Shown: piece after piece, positions 15,446-23,266 of the stretch
How the letters are laid out: the number at the start of each line of letters is the position of its first letter
Numbering within the stretch: position 1 is the stretch's first letter
Source: Fibrobacter intestinalis
Lineage (GTDB): Bacteria > Fibrobacterota > Fibrobacteria > Fibrobacterales > Fibrobacteraceae
Assembly (NCBI RefSeq): GCF_900167415.1
Contig: NZ_FUWU01000037.1
Coordinates: forward strand, 1-32,785
DNA length: 32,785 nucleotides
Direction: 5' to 3'
Translations under genes and position numbers: made by a program
The notes under the pieces: model-generated
Told to the model about the DNA's origin: nothing
Database searches by the model: none
Seen by the model: only the letters and a program-made list of their open reading frames with translations

Positions 15446-16603
15446 TCAGTTTTCTTCCGGTCCCATGTATTCGACGACGAAAATCAGCGTGGCATTACCG
15501 GGAATGGGTCCGCCTCCGCGGTTTCCGTAACCCAACGCTGGCGGAATGACGAGAACGCGCTTTTCTCCGGGGAGCATTCCTTCGACACCGAGATCCCATC
15601 CGCGGATGACGCTGCCCTTGCCGAGCGGGAAATTGAAAATCTGTCCGCGCTCGCGGGAACTGTCGAACTTTTTGCCGTCTGAAAGGAATCCGGTATAATG
15701 GACTCGGGCGTTTTCGCCGACTTTGGCGCCTTCACCGCTGCCTTCACGGATAATCGCGTATCGCAAACCTTCGGGTCCGTCCTGCAAATTCAACTGGGTC
15801 GTGTCCGGGAAAAAGTCCATCGTCTCGGCCAAGAGTTCGTCCTTTTCGACTTGGAGCATTTCCACGCGGAAAATCAGGGTGGAGTTCGGGGGAATCGCAC
15901 TGTAGGTTTTGGCACCGTATCCCATGGAAGGACTGATTTTCAGCCAGCGAATGGTCCCGGGAGAAACTCCGTCCAATCCGACTTCCCAGCCGTTGATCAG
16001 GCGTCCGCCCCCAAGAACGGTCGTCAGCGGTTTCCCGTAGTCTTTGGAACTCGAAAACTTGCGTCCCGAAGAAATCCAGCCGGTGTAATGGGTTTGAATT
16101 CGGGTCCCTTGAGCCGCAGCAACTCCTGAACCGACTTTTTCGTCCCAGAATTGTACGCCGTTGCCCAATTTTTGCCATTTCGCTTTTTTGCTGTCGGCGA
16201 AATTGTCCGGTTTCAGGGGCGGATCCGCAGAAACCAGCTCCACTTCAAAATACAAGTCGGAACGGGCGGGGATCGGACCGATTTCCCGGTCGCCATAGGC
16301 AAGCTGGTATGGAATGGACAGCTTTCGGATTTCGCCGATTTTCATCCCCAAGAGTCCGCGTTCCCATCCGGGAATGACTTGGCCTGTGCCCAGCGCAAAT
16401 TCCAAGGGTTCTCCGCGGTCGTAGGAATTGTCGAACATGGTCATTGCGGAATCGGCCAGATAGCTTTTGTAATGGACCCGAATAAGTTGTCCGTTTTGAA
16501 TGGGCTCGCCTTCGCCCTCTTTCACCGTGACGACTTCGTAGGGAATGGCCCAAAGATAAGCGGAAAAAAGAAGCAGGAGGCAAAAAAATCTGTTTATACG
16601 CAT
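15446..16603 (-). CDS. Secreted peptidyl-prolyl isomerase with three FKBP domains
   Basis: Predicted envelope folding helper that speeds proline cis-trans isomerisation. Of 385 residues, 1-19 form a signal peptide ending at LWA. Three FKBP domains follow, at about 25-127, 150-255 and 280-382. Each shows the family core: VHYKSYLADSAM, HYTGWISSGRKFSSS and VHYTGFLSDGKKFDSS near the start of the domain, and GLLGMKIGEIRKLSIP, GLDGVSPGTIRWLKISP and GVEGMLPGEKRVLVIPP in the middle. The third is closest to a canonical FKBP (LGYGNRGGGPIPGNATLIF); the first and second have weaker active-site loops. An AGGTGATC site before the ATG supports the start. Most secreted FKBPs carry a single domain. It is divergent from the neighbouring operon with a 63-bp gap. 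Confidence 0.93.
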   Translation of the reverse strand: MRINRFFCLLLLFSAYLWAIPYEVVTVKEGEGEPIQNGQLIRVHYKSYLADSAMTMFDNSYDRGEPLEFALGTGQVIPGWERGLLGMKIGEIRKLSIPYQLAYGDREIGPIPARSDLYFEVELVSADPPLKPDNFADSKKAKWQKLGNGVQFWDEKVGSGVAAAQGTRIQTHYTGWISSGRKFSSSKDYGKPLTTVLGGGRLINGWEVGLDGVSPGTIRWLKISPSMGYGAKTYSAIPPNSTLIFRVEMLQVEKDELLAETMDFFPDTTQLNLQDGPEGLRYAIIREGSGEGAKVGENARVHYTGFLSDGKKFDSSRERGQIFNFPLGKGSVIRGWDLGVEGMLPGEKRVLVIPPALGYGNRGGGPIPGNATLIFVVEYMGPEEN

Positions 16604-16666
16604 ATGATCACCTGCGCTCCAAAATAGAAAATGCTAGTTTTTTTGGACACAGGCAGGTTGAATAAC

Positions 16667-17239
16667 ATGGATTTGACAATCATTTTCATTCTGATAGCCA
16701 TCGTGCTGCTCTCTTTGGTGCTTGCCGGTTTGGGAGCTTATGTGGTCATTCACAATTCGGATGAAAAGGAAAAGGAATCGGCCTCTCCGGTCATCGATGT
16801 CTCTGGCCAGTATGCGGTGATTGTTCGCCCGGCTCGTGAATCGATCGAAAAGGTAAAACCTTCTTTGGAAGATCTGGCGAAATGGCTTTCTACCACGGGC
16901 ACTAGTCCAGAGGAGCAGGCTCGCTTGATCGAGTCTTGGAAAAAAAGTATCGACGATGTGGTCAAGGTGGTCGATGAGGGCGATAGGAATGGAACGGTGA
17001 CTTACCGCATTGTGATTGGTCCAAGGAGCCGTCCGTTTTGTAATTTCTTGAGCGACGACAACTATGTGACCCGGGAACAGATTCGGAACCACGCAGAAAT
17101 TTTGCCTCCGTATGTTCTGGGTTGCGATTGCCGTCTTGTACCCAAGCTCCCTTGGGAAAATCCGGGAAAGGCTGGCTGGAAAGCCCTTGTTCCGGAAAAT
17201 GGAGCTTACAGCGTTCCCGATTGGAGACACATTGCGTAA
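16667..17239 (+). CDS. Membrane-anchored hypothetical protein
   Basis: Unrecognised family. The 190-residue protein has one strong N-terminal membrane segment (about residues 3-26: DLTIIFILIAIVLLSLVLAG) without a clear cleavage site, followed by a charged stretch (NSDEKEKES) and a soluble domain of ~150 residues. The soluble domain has a helical charged middle and a C-terminal part with three cysteines in CNF...CDC arrangement, rich in Pro and Trp. The ATG at 16667 was chosen because the membrane segment begins there; an open frame to 16631 has little support. Its last 8 bases overlap the start of the next gene, so it is translationally coupled to the PorV-type protein and may work with it. 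It could be a periplasm-facing accessory protein. Confidence 0.7.
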   Translation: MDLTIIFILIAIVLLSLVLAGLGAYVVIHNSDEKEKESASPVIDVSGQYAVIVRPARESIEKVKPSLEDLAKWLSTTGTSPEEQARLIESWKKSIDDVVKVVDEGDRNGTVTYRIVIGPRSRPFCNFLSDDNYVTREQIRNHAEILPPYVLGCDCRLVPKLPWENPGKAGWKALVPENGAYSVPDWRHIA

Positions 17240-19406
17240 AATTCTTCTTTTGTCTTTCCTCTGTTCGGCGGTATCTTTTGCGGCGAACTCGGCGATTATT
17301 ACTTTGGAAATGCCCGTTGGTACGCGTCAGCTGGGTATGGGCGAAACCGGAGTCGCTATTGCGGACGACGCTTCGGCTTTGTATTACAACCCCGCAGGTC
17401 TCGCTTTTGGACCTTTGGCGAACGAGTGGGAAGTTTCTCTGGAGCAGAAATCGGATAAAGTCCCGGCGATAACCAAATTGGCTGCAAAAGGTCGCGCCGG
17501 CTTTTTTGAAAAAAGCGAAATTTGGGCGGGAACGAACAGCGGCATTCGCCATTATGACGGCGAGCACTGGTCCGATTATTTTGTGGTCACGCTGGAAGGA
17601 CAAGAGAAAATTCGCGATGCGGTTCGTGTCTTTGCGGGAACGGAATCGGGTTTGGACGAATACACCCGGAAAGTGAAAAAATTTAACGACGTGCAGAATG
17701 ACGTGGACGAATCCTACGTGCGCGATGTGAAAATTCCTTGGAATCTGGTGGTCGGCGATACCGTGACGGCTCTTTTATATGACGCGCGAACCGAAAAATT
17801 GTGGGTGGGCACGCCGAAAGGACTTTTCCGTTTTGACGGCAAGACCTGGAAAAATTACGAATCCGAATTGGGAACTCCGCGTGTGACCGCTCTCGCGAGC
17901 CAGGGGGCGACGCTTTGGATTGGAACGGACAACGGGCTTTTTTCTTATAGAAATGGCGTTGTGGAACAAAAGGGAAAAGTGCTTCCCAGTCAAAAAATCA
18001 ACGCGATTGCCTGGTCCGAATTCAAAGGGGAACTTTATGTGGCTGCGGATGGAGCGGGCATCGCTCGCCTTGTTCCCAAAAAAGGTTCCAATACCAAAGA
18101 CCGCTGGAGCCTGTTCAACGAAGAAGATGGCTTGATGGATTTGCATTCGACGGCTCTCGTGGTGGATTCTTCGGGGCACGTCTGGTCGGCGCACAACGGT
18201 GGACTTTCGCATTTTAATTTGCGCAAGTGGGAGCAGGTCCGTTTTGAAAGCAACGTGGTCAATGATCTGGCTGTTGCCAAAGACGGCGCGGTTTGGATTG
18301 CGACGAATAAGGGCGTGTGGCGTCATTTACCGGATTACGCGACCTCTTCTGGAAAAAAAGCCGAATTGGAACGCAAACCGGAGGAACGGGGAAATCAGCA
18401 GTCCGAAGACGAGTGGGAGCATTTTCATTCGGGCAACGGGCTTTCTTCGAATCATGTCTGGGCGGTTCTTCCGCAGGCGAATGACGTCTGGTTCAGCACG
18501 AGCACGGGCATAGAACGTTACAAAGACGCGGATTATCAGCTCACCTTTTTCTACGAAAAATTGTTGCCGGTTTTGAATATCCCGGATTTGTATCATCTGT
18601 TTGCGGGTTTGACCATTCCCCTTGCCGAATGGGGAACTCTGGGCGTCTCCGTGAATTTTGTGTCGTTTGGCGAAACGGTCGTTTCGACGGATGACGAAAG
18701 CTCCACGAATTCCAATAGCTCGGAAGTTGTCGGGGCCATCAGCTACGGAACGAAGCTTTCGCAAAAATCTTCTATCGGCTTGTCGATTAAATTTTTCTAT
18801 TCGGACTTGAGTTCCGGGGCATCGTCTAGCGGCGATGAAGCGACGACTTTCAGCTACGCCTTTGACGTGGGCTTTTTGCGCCGGGACTTTTTGATTCGGG
18901 ATTTGAGCGCGGCGATTGTGCTTGCCAATATCGGCCCGAGCGTTTATTACACCGACAAGTCGGATCAGGACCCGATTCCTTTGACTTGGCGTCTGGGGCT
19001 TTCCTACGAAATTTTGAATACTCTCGACCATCGTTTGCTGATAGCCGCCGATTATAACCGCACTGTCGTTTATGACGATGATAAAGGCGACCCGGAACCG
19101 TTCTATACGGCGATGTGGAAAAGCCTGATTCATCCGGAACTCGGCGGGCATGGCGCGACGCGTTTCAAAAATTCCTTGCTTCAGGGCATTTTCAATGTCG
19201 GCGCGGAATACACCTATTCCAATACGGTCGCTGTGCGAATCGGTTATCTTTACGACAAGACCGGCAAGCGCAACGAAGTGGATTTGGGCTTGGGCGTGAT
19301 GCTCTCGGACGTGCTGGAATTTGATATTGCGACCATCAAGGATGTGGGCGACAACGACGGCGTTCGCGATGGGCAAATGCGCTTTGGAATGATTTTCAAA
19401 TTCTAA
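17232..19406 (+). CDS. PorV/PorQ-like outer-membrane protein with an inserted beta-propeller
   Basis: Predicted outer-membrane protein of 724 residues. Start: a TTG at 17232 with GGAG at 17223-17226, five bases away, which gives a clean signal peptide MRKILLLSFLCSAVSFA; an ATG at 17199 would add an odd 11-residue leader. Residues 25-60 carry the PorV-type motif: MPVGTRQLGMGETGVAIADD, then ASALYYNPAGLA. Residues about 75-435 hold about eight WxGT-GL-type repeats of the two-component-regulator propeller kind, for example IWAGTNSGIRHYDG, LWVGTPKGLFRFDG and LWIGTDNGLFSYRNG. From about 437 the sequence returns to barrel-like amphipathic strands to the end, with a final aromatic-ended strand MRFGMIFKF. 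So a propeller seems inserted after the first barrel region. It is coupled to the genes on both sides. Confidence 0.75.
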   Translation: MRKILLLSFLCSAVSFAANSAIITLEMPVGTRQLGMGETGVAIADDASALYYNPAGLAFGPLANEWEVSLEQKSDKVPAITKLAAKGRAGFFEKSEIWAGTNSGIRHYDGEHWSDYFVVTLEGQEKIRDAVRVFAGTESGLDEYTRKVKKFNDVQNDVDESYVRDVKIPWNLVVGDTVTALLYDARTEKLWVGTPKGLFRFDGKTWKNYESELGTPRVTALASQGATLWIGTDNGLFSYRNGVVEQKGKVLPSQKINAIAWSEFKGELYVAADGAGIARLVPKKGSNTKDRWSLFNEEDGLMDLHSTALVVDSSGHVWSAHNGGLSHFNLRKWEQVRFESNVVNDLAVAKDGAVWIATNKGVWRHLPDYATSSGKKAELERKPEERGNQQSEDEWEHFHSGNGLSSNHVWAVLPQANDVWFSTSTGIERYKDADYQLTFFYEKLLPVLNIPDLYHLFAGLTIPLAEWGTLGVSVNFVSFGETVVSTDDESSTNSNSSEVVGAISYGTKLSQKSSIGLSIKFFYSDLSSGASSSGDEATTFSYAFDVGFLRRDFLIRDLSAAIVLANIGPSVYYTDKSDQDPIPLTWRLGLSYEILNTLDHRLLIAADYNRTVVYDDDKGDPEPFYTAMWKSLIHPELGGHGATRFKNSLLQGIFNVGAEYTYSNTVAVRIGYLYDKTGKRNEVDLGLGVMLSDVLEFDIATIKDVGDNDGVRDGQMRFGMIFKF

Positions 19407-20050
19407 TGCAACCTCCTATCAACTATCAGAAACTGCTCGACAATTTGCTGTGCCGCTTGGAGAAAAGCGGGGAAGTGCCGACCCTGCTGCTGCATTGTTG
19501 CTGCGCTCCGTGTTCAAGCTACGTTCTGGAATATCTTTCGAATTATTTTCGGATTACGACGTTTTATTACAACCCGAATATTTACCCTGCCGAAGAGTAT
19601 GCGCATCGCGTGTCGGAACTCAAGCGTTTCGTTTCGGAATTTCGGACGAAATTCCCTGTCCGGTTTTTGGAAGGAAATTACGATCCTGAACGTTATTATG
19701 CGGCGGTCAAGGGTTTGGAAAAGGAGCGCGAAGGCGGGGCGCGTTGCGTCAAGTGCTTTGAACTGCGCTTGGGCGAAGCGGCGCAACTGGCTAAAGAATT
19801 GGGCATGGATTATTTCACGACGACGCTTTCGATAAGCCCGATGAAGGATGCGACCCTGCTGAATGAAATCGGCGAAGCGATGGCGCAAAAATTTGGAGTG
19901 AAACATCTTCCGTCCAATTTTAAACGGGGGGGTGGCTACAAGCGTTCCATTGAACTCTCCCGCGAATATAATCTGTATCGCCAGAATTTTTGCGGTTGCG
20001 TGTATTCCAAACTCGAAAGGGAAAAGGCGGAAGCAGAGAAAAATTTGTGA
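19406..20050 (+). CDS. queH: Epoxyqueuosine reductase QueH
   Basis: Reduces epoxyqueuosine to queuosine in tRNA, the last step of that modification (QueH is the alternative to QueG). The 214-residue product has the family's cysteine pattern: LLHCCCAPCSSYV (C31, C32, C33, C36), GGARCVKCFELRL and NFCGCVYS near the C-terminus. It also has YNPNIYPAEEY, TTTLSISPMKD and YRQNFCGC. The cysteines bind an iron-sulfur cluster and a further metal site in the studied family members. The ATG overlaps the stop of the previous gene by one base (TAATG), so it is translated with the barrel protein; I see no functional link and think this is simply operon sharing. Confidence 0.95.
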   Translation: MQPPINYQKLLDNLLCRLEKSGEVPTLLLHCCCAPCSSYVLEYLSNYFRITTFYYNPNIYPAEEYAHRVSELKRFVSEFRTKFPVRFLEGNYDPERYYAAVKGLEKEREGGARCVKCFELRLGEAAQLAKELGMDYFTTTLSISPMKDATLLNEIGEAMAQKFGVKHLPSNFKRGGGYKRSIELSREYNLYRQNFCGCVYSKLEREKAEAEKNL

Positions 20051-20267
20051 TGAATTAGAAAATTCTCTGGCCTGGAATTTTTGATCAGTTCTTTCCCTCG
20101 TTTTCTTTGGAGCTGCCTTTTGTTGGCAACATATTCTATTTCATTAAAATTGATTTTGTACAAATGACGAATGCTTGTGAAATTTATTCTTCGTTTTTTT
20201 CGCTAGATTCTTTGTTAGAAAAATTTGACAGACACTTCTAAAAATATTTTGATAAAGAAAAAGAGTA

Positions 20268-20342
20268 AGATTGAGCAATGCCGGGAACGAGAAAAATCTC
20301 CGCGTTGTCGCCACCCCGAAATGCGAAATGAGGGAGCAATCT
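20268..20342. repeat. Palindrome-bounded repeat element
   Basis: AGATTG (20268-20273) and CAATCT (20337-20342) bound a 75-bp G+C-rich block standing out from AT-rich surroundings. The style resembles short dispersed palindromes found in many bacterial intergenic regions. Confidence 0.4.
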
Positions 20343-20372
20343 TCGGACAACAAACCTGACGCCCTGTTTAAA

Positions 20373-20421
20373 GATTGCTTCACTACGTTCGCAAAAACGT
20401 GGAGCGCAATGCGTCGCAATC
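20373..20421. repeat. Palindrome-bounded repeat related to the element at 32568
   Basis: GATTGC (20373-20378) and GCAATC (20416-20421) bound the block. The 11-mer GATTGCTTCAC (20373-20383) recurs at 32616-32626 inside the other repeat element, which suggests a common dispersed family. Confidence 0.5.
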
Positions 20422-20490
20422 CATTTTTGAAGATGAACTTTTAGAGGATGCCTAAGATGAATTATTCCGCATTGAGGTGACCGTTTTTAT

Positions 20491-20613
20491 TCTCCATACA
20501 AACTTTTTGATTTGAACGGGAAATTGCTTCGTTCTGGAGTTCTCCGCGGTAGAACTCTCTCCACGCCGCCTTCGCCTGCAGTTCTCGAAATTGGCGGGAA
20601 AAGGAAATTCTGA
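20491..20613 (+). pseudogene. 3' relic of a secreted-protein gene (C-terminal tail only)
   Basis: An open stretch encoding about 40 residues (SPYKLFDLNGKLLRSGVLRG and onward, ending at TGA 20611-20613) matches the C-terminus of the gene at 23266-24048. Positions 20491-20602 align without gaps to 23920-24031 with 11 differences in 112 bases. Seven of the ten differing codons are synonymous, which says the copy was under protein-level selection until recently. Sequence upstream of 20491 does not match, and a stop codon lies in frame at 20473, so the front of the gene is lost. The final residues differ (KRKF instead of KKFLLR). It is the left-hand member of a direct repeat flanking the two-gene cassette. 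Confidence 0.75.
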
Positions 20614-20634
20614 AATAAAAACAGAAAATATTTT

Positions 20635-20662
20635 TTTTTTGACTATATTTGTTCTGTATAGA
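20635..20662 (+). promoter_or_regulatory. Possible promoter of the cysteine-protease-like gene
   Basis: A T-run followed by TTGACT (20639-20644), TATATTTG (20644-20651) and TATAGA (20657-20662). Spacing from TTGACT to TATAGA is only 12, but T-rich sequence at 20635-20640 could serve as a weak -35 with a 16-nt spacer. It lies just upstream of the GGAG site at 20667-20670. Confidence 0.3.
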
Positions 20663-20677
20663 TGCGGGAGAATATAA

Positions 20678-23266
20678 ATGTTCTATCGTTTTCTCATCTT
20701 GTTGCTGTTTTTTATCTGTTCTGCATCGGCCGTCACGGTGGAAAGCCGTGACGAACAGCTTTCGAACGTCTCTCAAACATCCCTCCGTATTCGTCTTTTT
20801 AACGATTCTGGCGATTCGCTCAAAAACGTGGAATTGCGCTATTTTCTCTCGAAGAAGAAATTGCCGGTTCATGTAGAAAAGTATTATCCGGCAAATTTGC
20901 TTGCAGAAATGGTGTCCCCGGATTCTGGCTCGCCATTTTTGAAAATATCAATCCCCACAATTGCTCCCGGCGTTTTCCCAGACAGTGGGGGCATTTCGCT
21001 GGGGTTGCATTTTGCCGATTGGAGCGACTTCGAAAAGGAGAAAGATTTCAGTTATCCTTCGTCGGAAAATTTCATTGCCACGGGGAAAATTGCGGTTTAC
21101 ATGAATGGGGAATTTGTACAAGGCGTTCTTCCGGGAAGCCTTTCGGAGGCGAATCCGTTTTCGCTACAGTCGGGTTCTGGATTTTCTCTTTCTCCCGGAG
21201 AAAAGGTGCATTTCGCTTGGCGAGAAGTCGATGGGGCGAACAGCTACCGTTTGAACATTTTATCTGCGGCGGATTCCGCGGTTGTTTTGCGACAGGAAAC
21301 GGAAGCGACCAAGGTTGACGTGGCTTTGGATTCCGGGGAGTATTTGTGGAATGTGGAGGCTTCCGAATATGGTCTGGGGAGTGCCGCATGGAATTGGGAC
21401 GTGAAGCCCTTGGACGACTTGTTTTGGCAACGGATTTCGGTTTTTACCGATACTGCCTGGATTCTTGAAAATAAGCTGGATGTGACACCGCTTGCCGCTC
21501 GCAAGGACACTCGGCTTTTGGATGTCAAATGGGGCGAAATGGCAGTGGCGCGGGAATGGGACAAGCCGCATTTGGGACACGGGCATTACGACGAGGAGGA
21601 AAGTTACCGCTGTTGGGCTGTCGGGGCGCAGGTTTTGAATCATTATTACGGTGGAAATATCACTCAGGACGAGATAAAGTTGAAGTTTAAAGGTTATCCG
21701 GGTCTAGCCGTTTTTTCGGATTCTGTTAAGGCAAAAATTCTTGGGGCGTTTTTGCATTATTATCAAGGAGGACTTGATACTATATATTTTTCTTCTTTGT
21801 TGCTTTGGGTATTGAATGATTATGCTTCTCTAATTCGCAAAGATTCTCTTCCATCGGAAAATGATGTAAAAACTTGGATTGATGCTGGCGTTCCTCTTTA
21901 TGTTTGGACTGAACGCCATGTGATGATTCTGGATGCGTATCGGGTTTCGCTTTCGGGGCGCATGGATGTGCGCCTGTTGAATACGGACAACGACGGGACG
22001 GTGGAATGGCGGGTTTTGAAATCCTCCGCGCTGGAAGGCTTTATTGCGGCGACCGTGAACGGTCCCGTCCGGATGACCGACGCACGAATCCACACAGATG
22101 GCGACGATGACGGTATGATGGATTACGATGAAATCGAACGCTTTGGAACGAATCCGGGAAATTCGGATTCCGACGGCGATGGCATTGACGACAAAACGGA
22201 AGTGCTTTCTTATACGATACGAGATACTCTTTCTAATGATACAATGGGTCTAAGACGCGGTTTAAATCAATTGACTTTTGCGGATATAGATGAAGACGGA
22301 CTTCGTGCAGAATTGGACTTTGATTCGGACGGTGGCGGTAAAGCTGACGGGGAGGAAGATAAAAATAAAAATGGATTGAAAGACGGTGACGAATCCGATG
22401 TATATGATGCCGGCGATGATTTGAAATTGGTAGAAATTGATTTGGATGTTCCTGATTCGATAACTCTTTATGCGTTAGGACGTTTGTCTGTGAACGATGG
22501 AGTGAAATGTCGTCAGAACTCAAAAAATTGTGACATTGCTTCGGAATCAAAAGATTCGGCTTATGCGGTAAATATAGGACGCAGTGCTTATGTTCGTCGG
22601 ATTGATGCAAAAGGAGGCGTTTTGTTGAGAGATTATGCAACGGTTACTGGAAATATCCGAATTCATTCTTTGCCATTGCGCAATCTTTCTCTAACATTGC
22701 AAAATAATGCGAATTTTAGTAGGACCTCTTTTTCTCAACTAGAAGCTCTTTGGCCCTATCGTGTTGCCGAACTGCCTGAAATGCAAAATGTGGGGCTGGC
22801 GACAAAAGAAATTTTCTATAACGAAAGTTATACTTTAAAAGACGGAGATAGGTTTAAAACGTTGAAGGTGCATCCCGGCGGAACGCTTTTGATTGAATCC
22901 GGCGAAATGTACGTCGGCAATATTCAATTGGAATCTGGCAGTAAGGTGCTTTTTGTGAATCCGGGAAAGCGAACCATTTTGCATCTGGACGGCAGCGTGA
23001 TTTGGCGTTCTAGAGCTTTAAACGATGATTTGGAAAAAGTCGGTAAGGGTTTCAAAGTCATTCAGTATGGCACAGAAACAATGATCGTCGAAGGAATGTG
23101 GGCGGGGACGATTTTTGCGCCGAATGCAGATTTGATTTTAGGTCAATCCAATAAAAAACTTTACGGACGTTTTTTAGGCAAGAACGTAACCGTTCACCAA
23201 TACGCGCAAGTTTATAGTGTTCGTTTTAATCCAGAAACAAACTCTGTTATCGCCAGGAGGAAATGA
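20678..23266 (+). CDS. Secreted multidomain papain-like cysteine-protease-type protein
   Basis: Predicted secreted protein of 862 residues. Residues 1-18: signal peptide. Residues about 25-150: a CBM3-like fold (SLRIRLFNDSGDSLKNVELR, then the FADWSDFEKEKDFSY and IAVYMNGEFVQG motifs typical of cellulose-binding family 3). Residues about 165-240: a fibronectin-III-like unit. Residues about 300-460: a papain/C39-like peptidase, with YRCWAVGAQVLNHYYGG (C312), RHVMILDAYR (H414) and LNTDNDG (N435/D437) as the candidate triad; I do not see an obvious oxyanion glutamine. Residues about 472-575: acidic calcium-binding repeats such as DSDGDGIDD. Residues about 650-855: a beta-rich region ending GTIFAPNADLILGQ...GKNVTVHQYAQVYSVRF, resembling surface-anchor domains. 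GGAG at 20667-20670 supports the start. Composition is mosaic. The gene overlaps the next at ATGATGA. Protease activity is inferred. Confidence 0.75.
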   Translation: MFYRFLILLLFFICSASAVTVESRDEQLSNVSQTSLRIRLFNDSGDSLKNVELRYFLSKKKLPVHVEKYYPANLLAEMVSPDSGSPFLKISIPTIAPGVFPDSGGISLGLHFADWSDFEKEKDFSYPSSENFIATGKIAVYMNGEFVQGVLPGSLSEANPFSLQSGSGFSLSPGEKVHFAWREVDGANSYRLNILSAADSAVVLRQETEATKVDVALDSGEYLWNVEASEYGLGSAAWNWDVKPLDDLFWQRISVFTDTAWILENKLDVTPLAARKDTRLLDVKWGEMAVAREWDKPHLGHGHYDEEESYRCWAVGAQVLNHYYGGNITQDEIKLKFKGYPGLAVFSDSVKAKILGAFLHYYQGGLDTIYFSSLLLWVLNDYASLIRKDSLPSENDVKTWIDAGVPLYVWTERHVMILDAYRVSLSGRMDVRLLNTDNDGTVEWRVLKSSALEGFIAATVNGPVRMTDARIHTDGDDDGMMDYDEIERFGTNPGNSDSDGDGIDDKTEVLSYTIRDTLSNDTMGLRRGLNQLTFADIDEDGLRAELDFDSDGGGKADGEEDKNKNGLKDGDESDVYDAGDDLKLVEIDLDVPDSITLYALGRLSVNDGVKCRQNSKNCDIASESKDSAYAVNIGRSAYVRRIDAKGGVLLRDYATVTGNIRIHSLPLRNLSLTLQNNANFSRTSFSQLEALWPYRVAELPEMQNVGLATKEIFYNESYTLKDGDRFKTLKVHPGGTLLIESGEMYVGNIQLESGSKVLFVNPGKRTILHLDGSVIWRSRALNDDLEKVGKGFKVIQYGTETMIVEGMWAGTIFAPNADLILGQSNKKLYGRFLGKNVTVHQYAQVYSVRFNPETNSVIARRK

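Larger units (their letters stand above)
20051..20677 (+). other. Non-coding stretch with palindromic repeats and a gene relic
   Basis: No complete gene is credible here. The first ~210 bp are AT-rich and featureless. Positions 20268-20421 hold two palindrome-like repeats. Positions 20491-20613 hold the 3' end of a lost gene, matching the tail of the gene at 23266-24048. The last ~60 bp, with a run of 10 T (20631-20640), lead into the next gene. Confidence 0.75.

Noticed and set aside
18327-19376. Minus-strand frame of about 349 codons opposite the barrel protein
   Set aside because: It is a shadow of a well-supported gene with overlapping neighbours on the plus strand.
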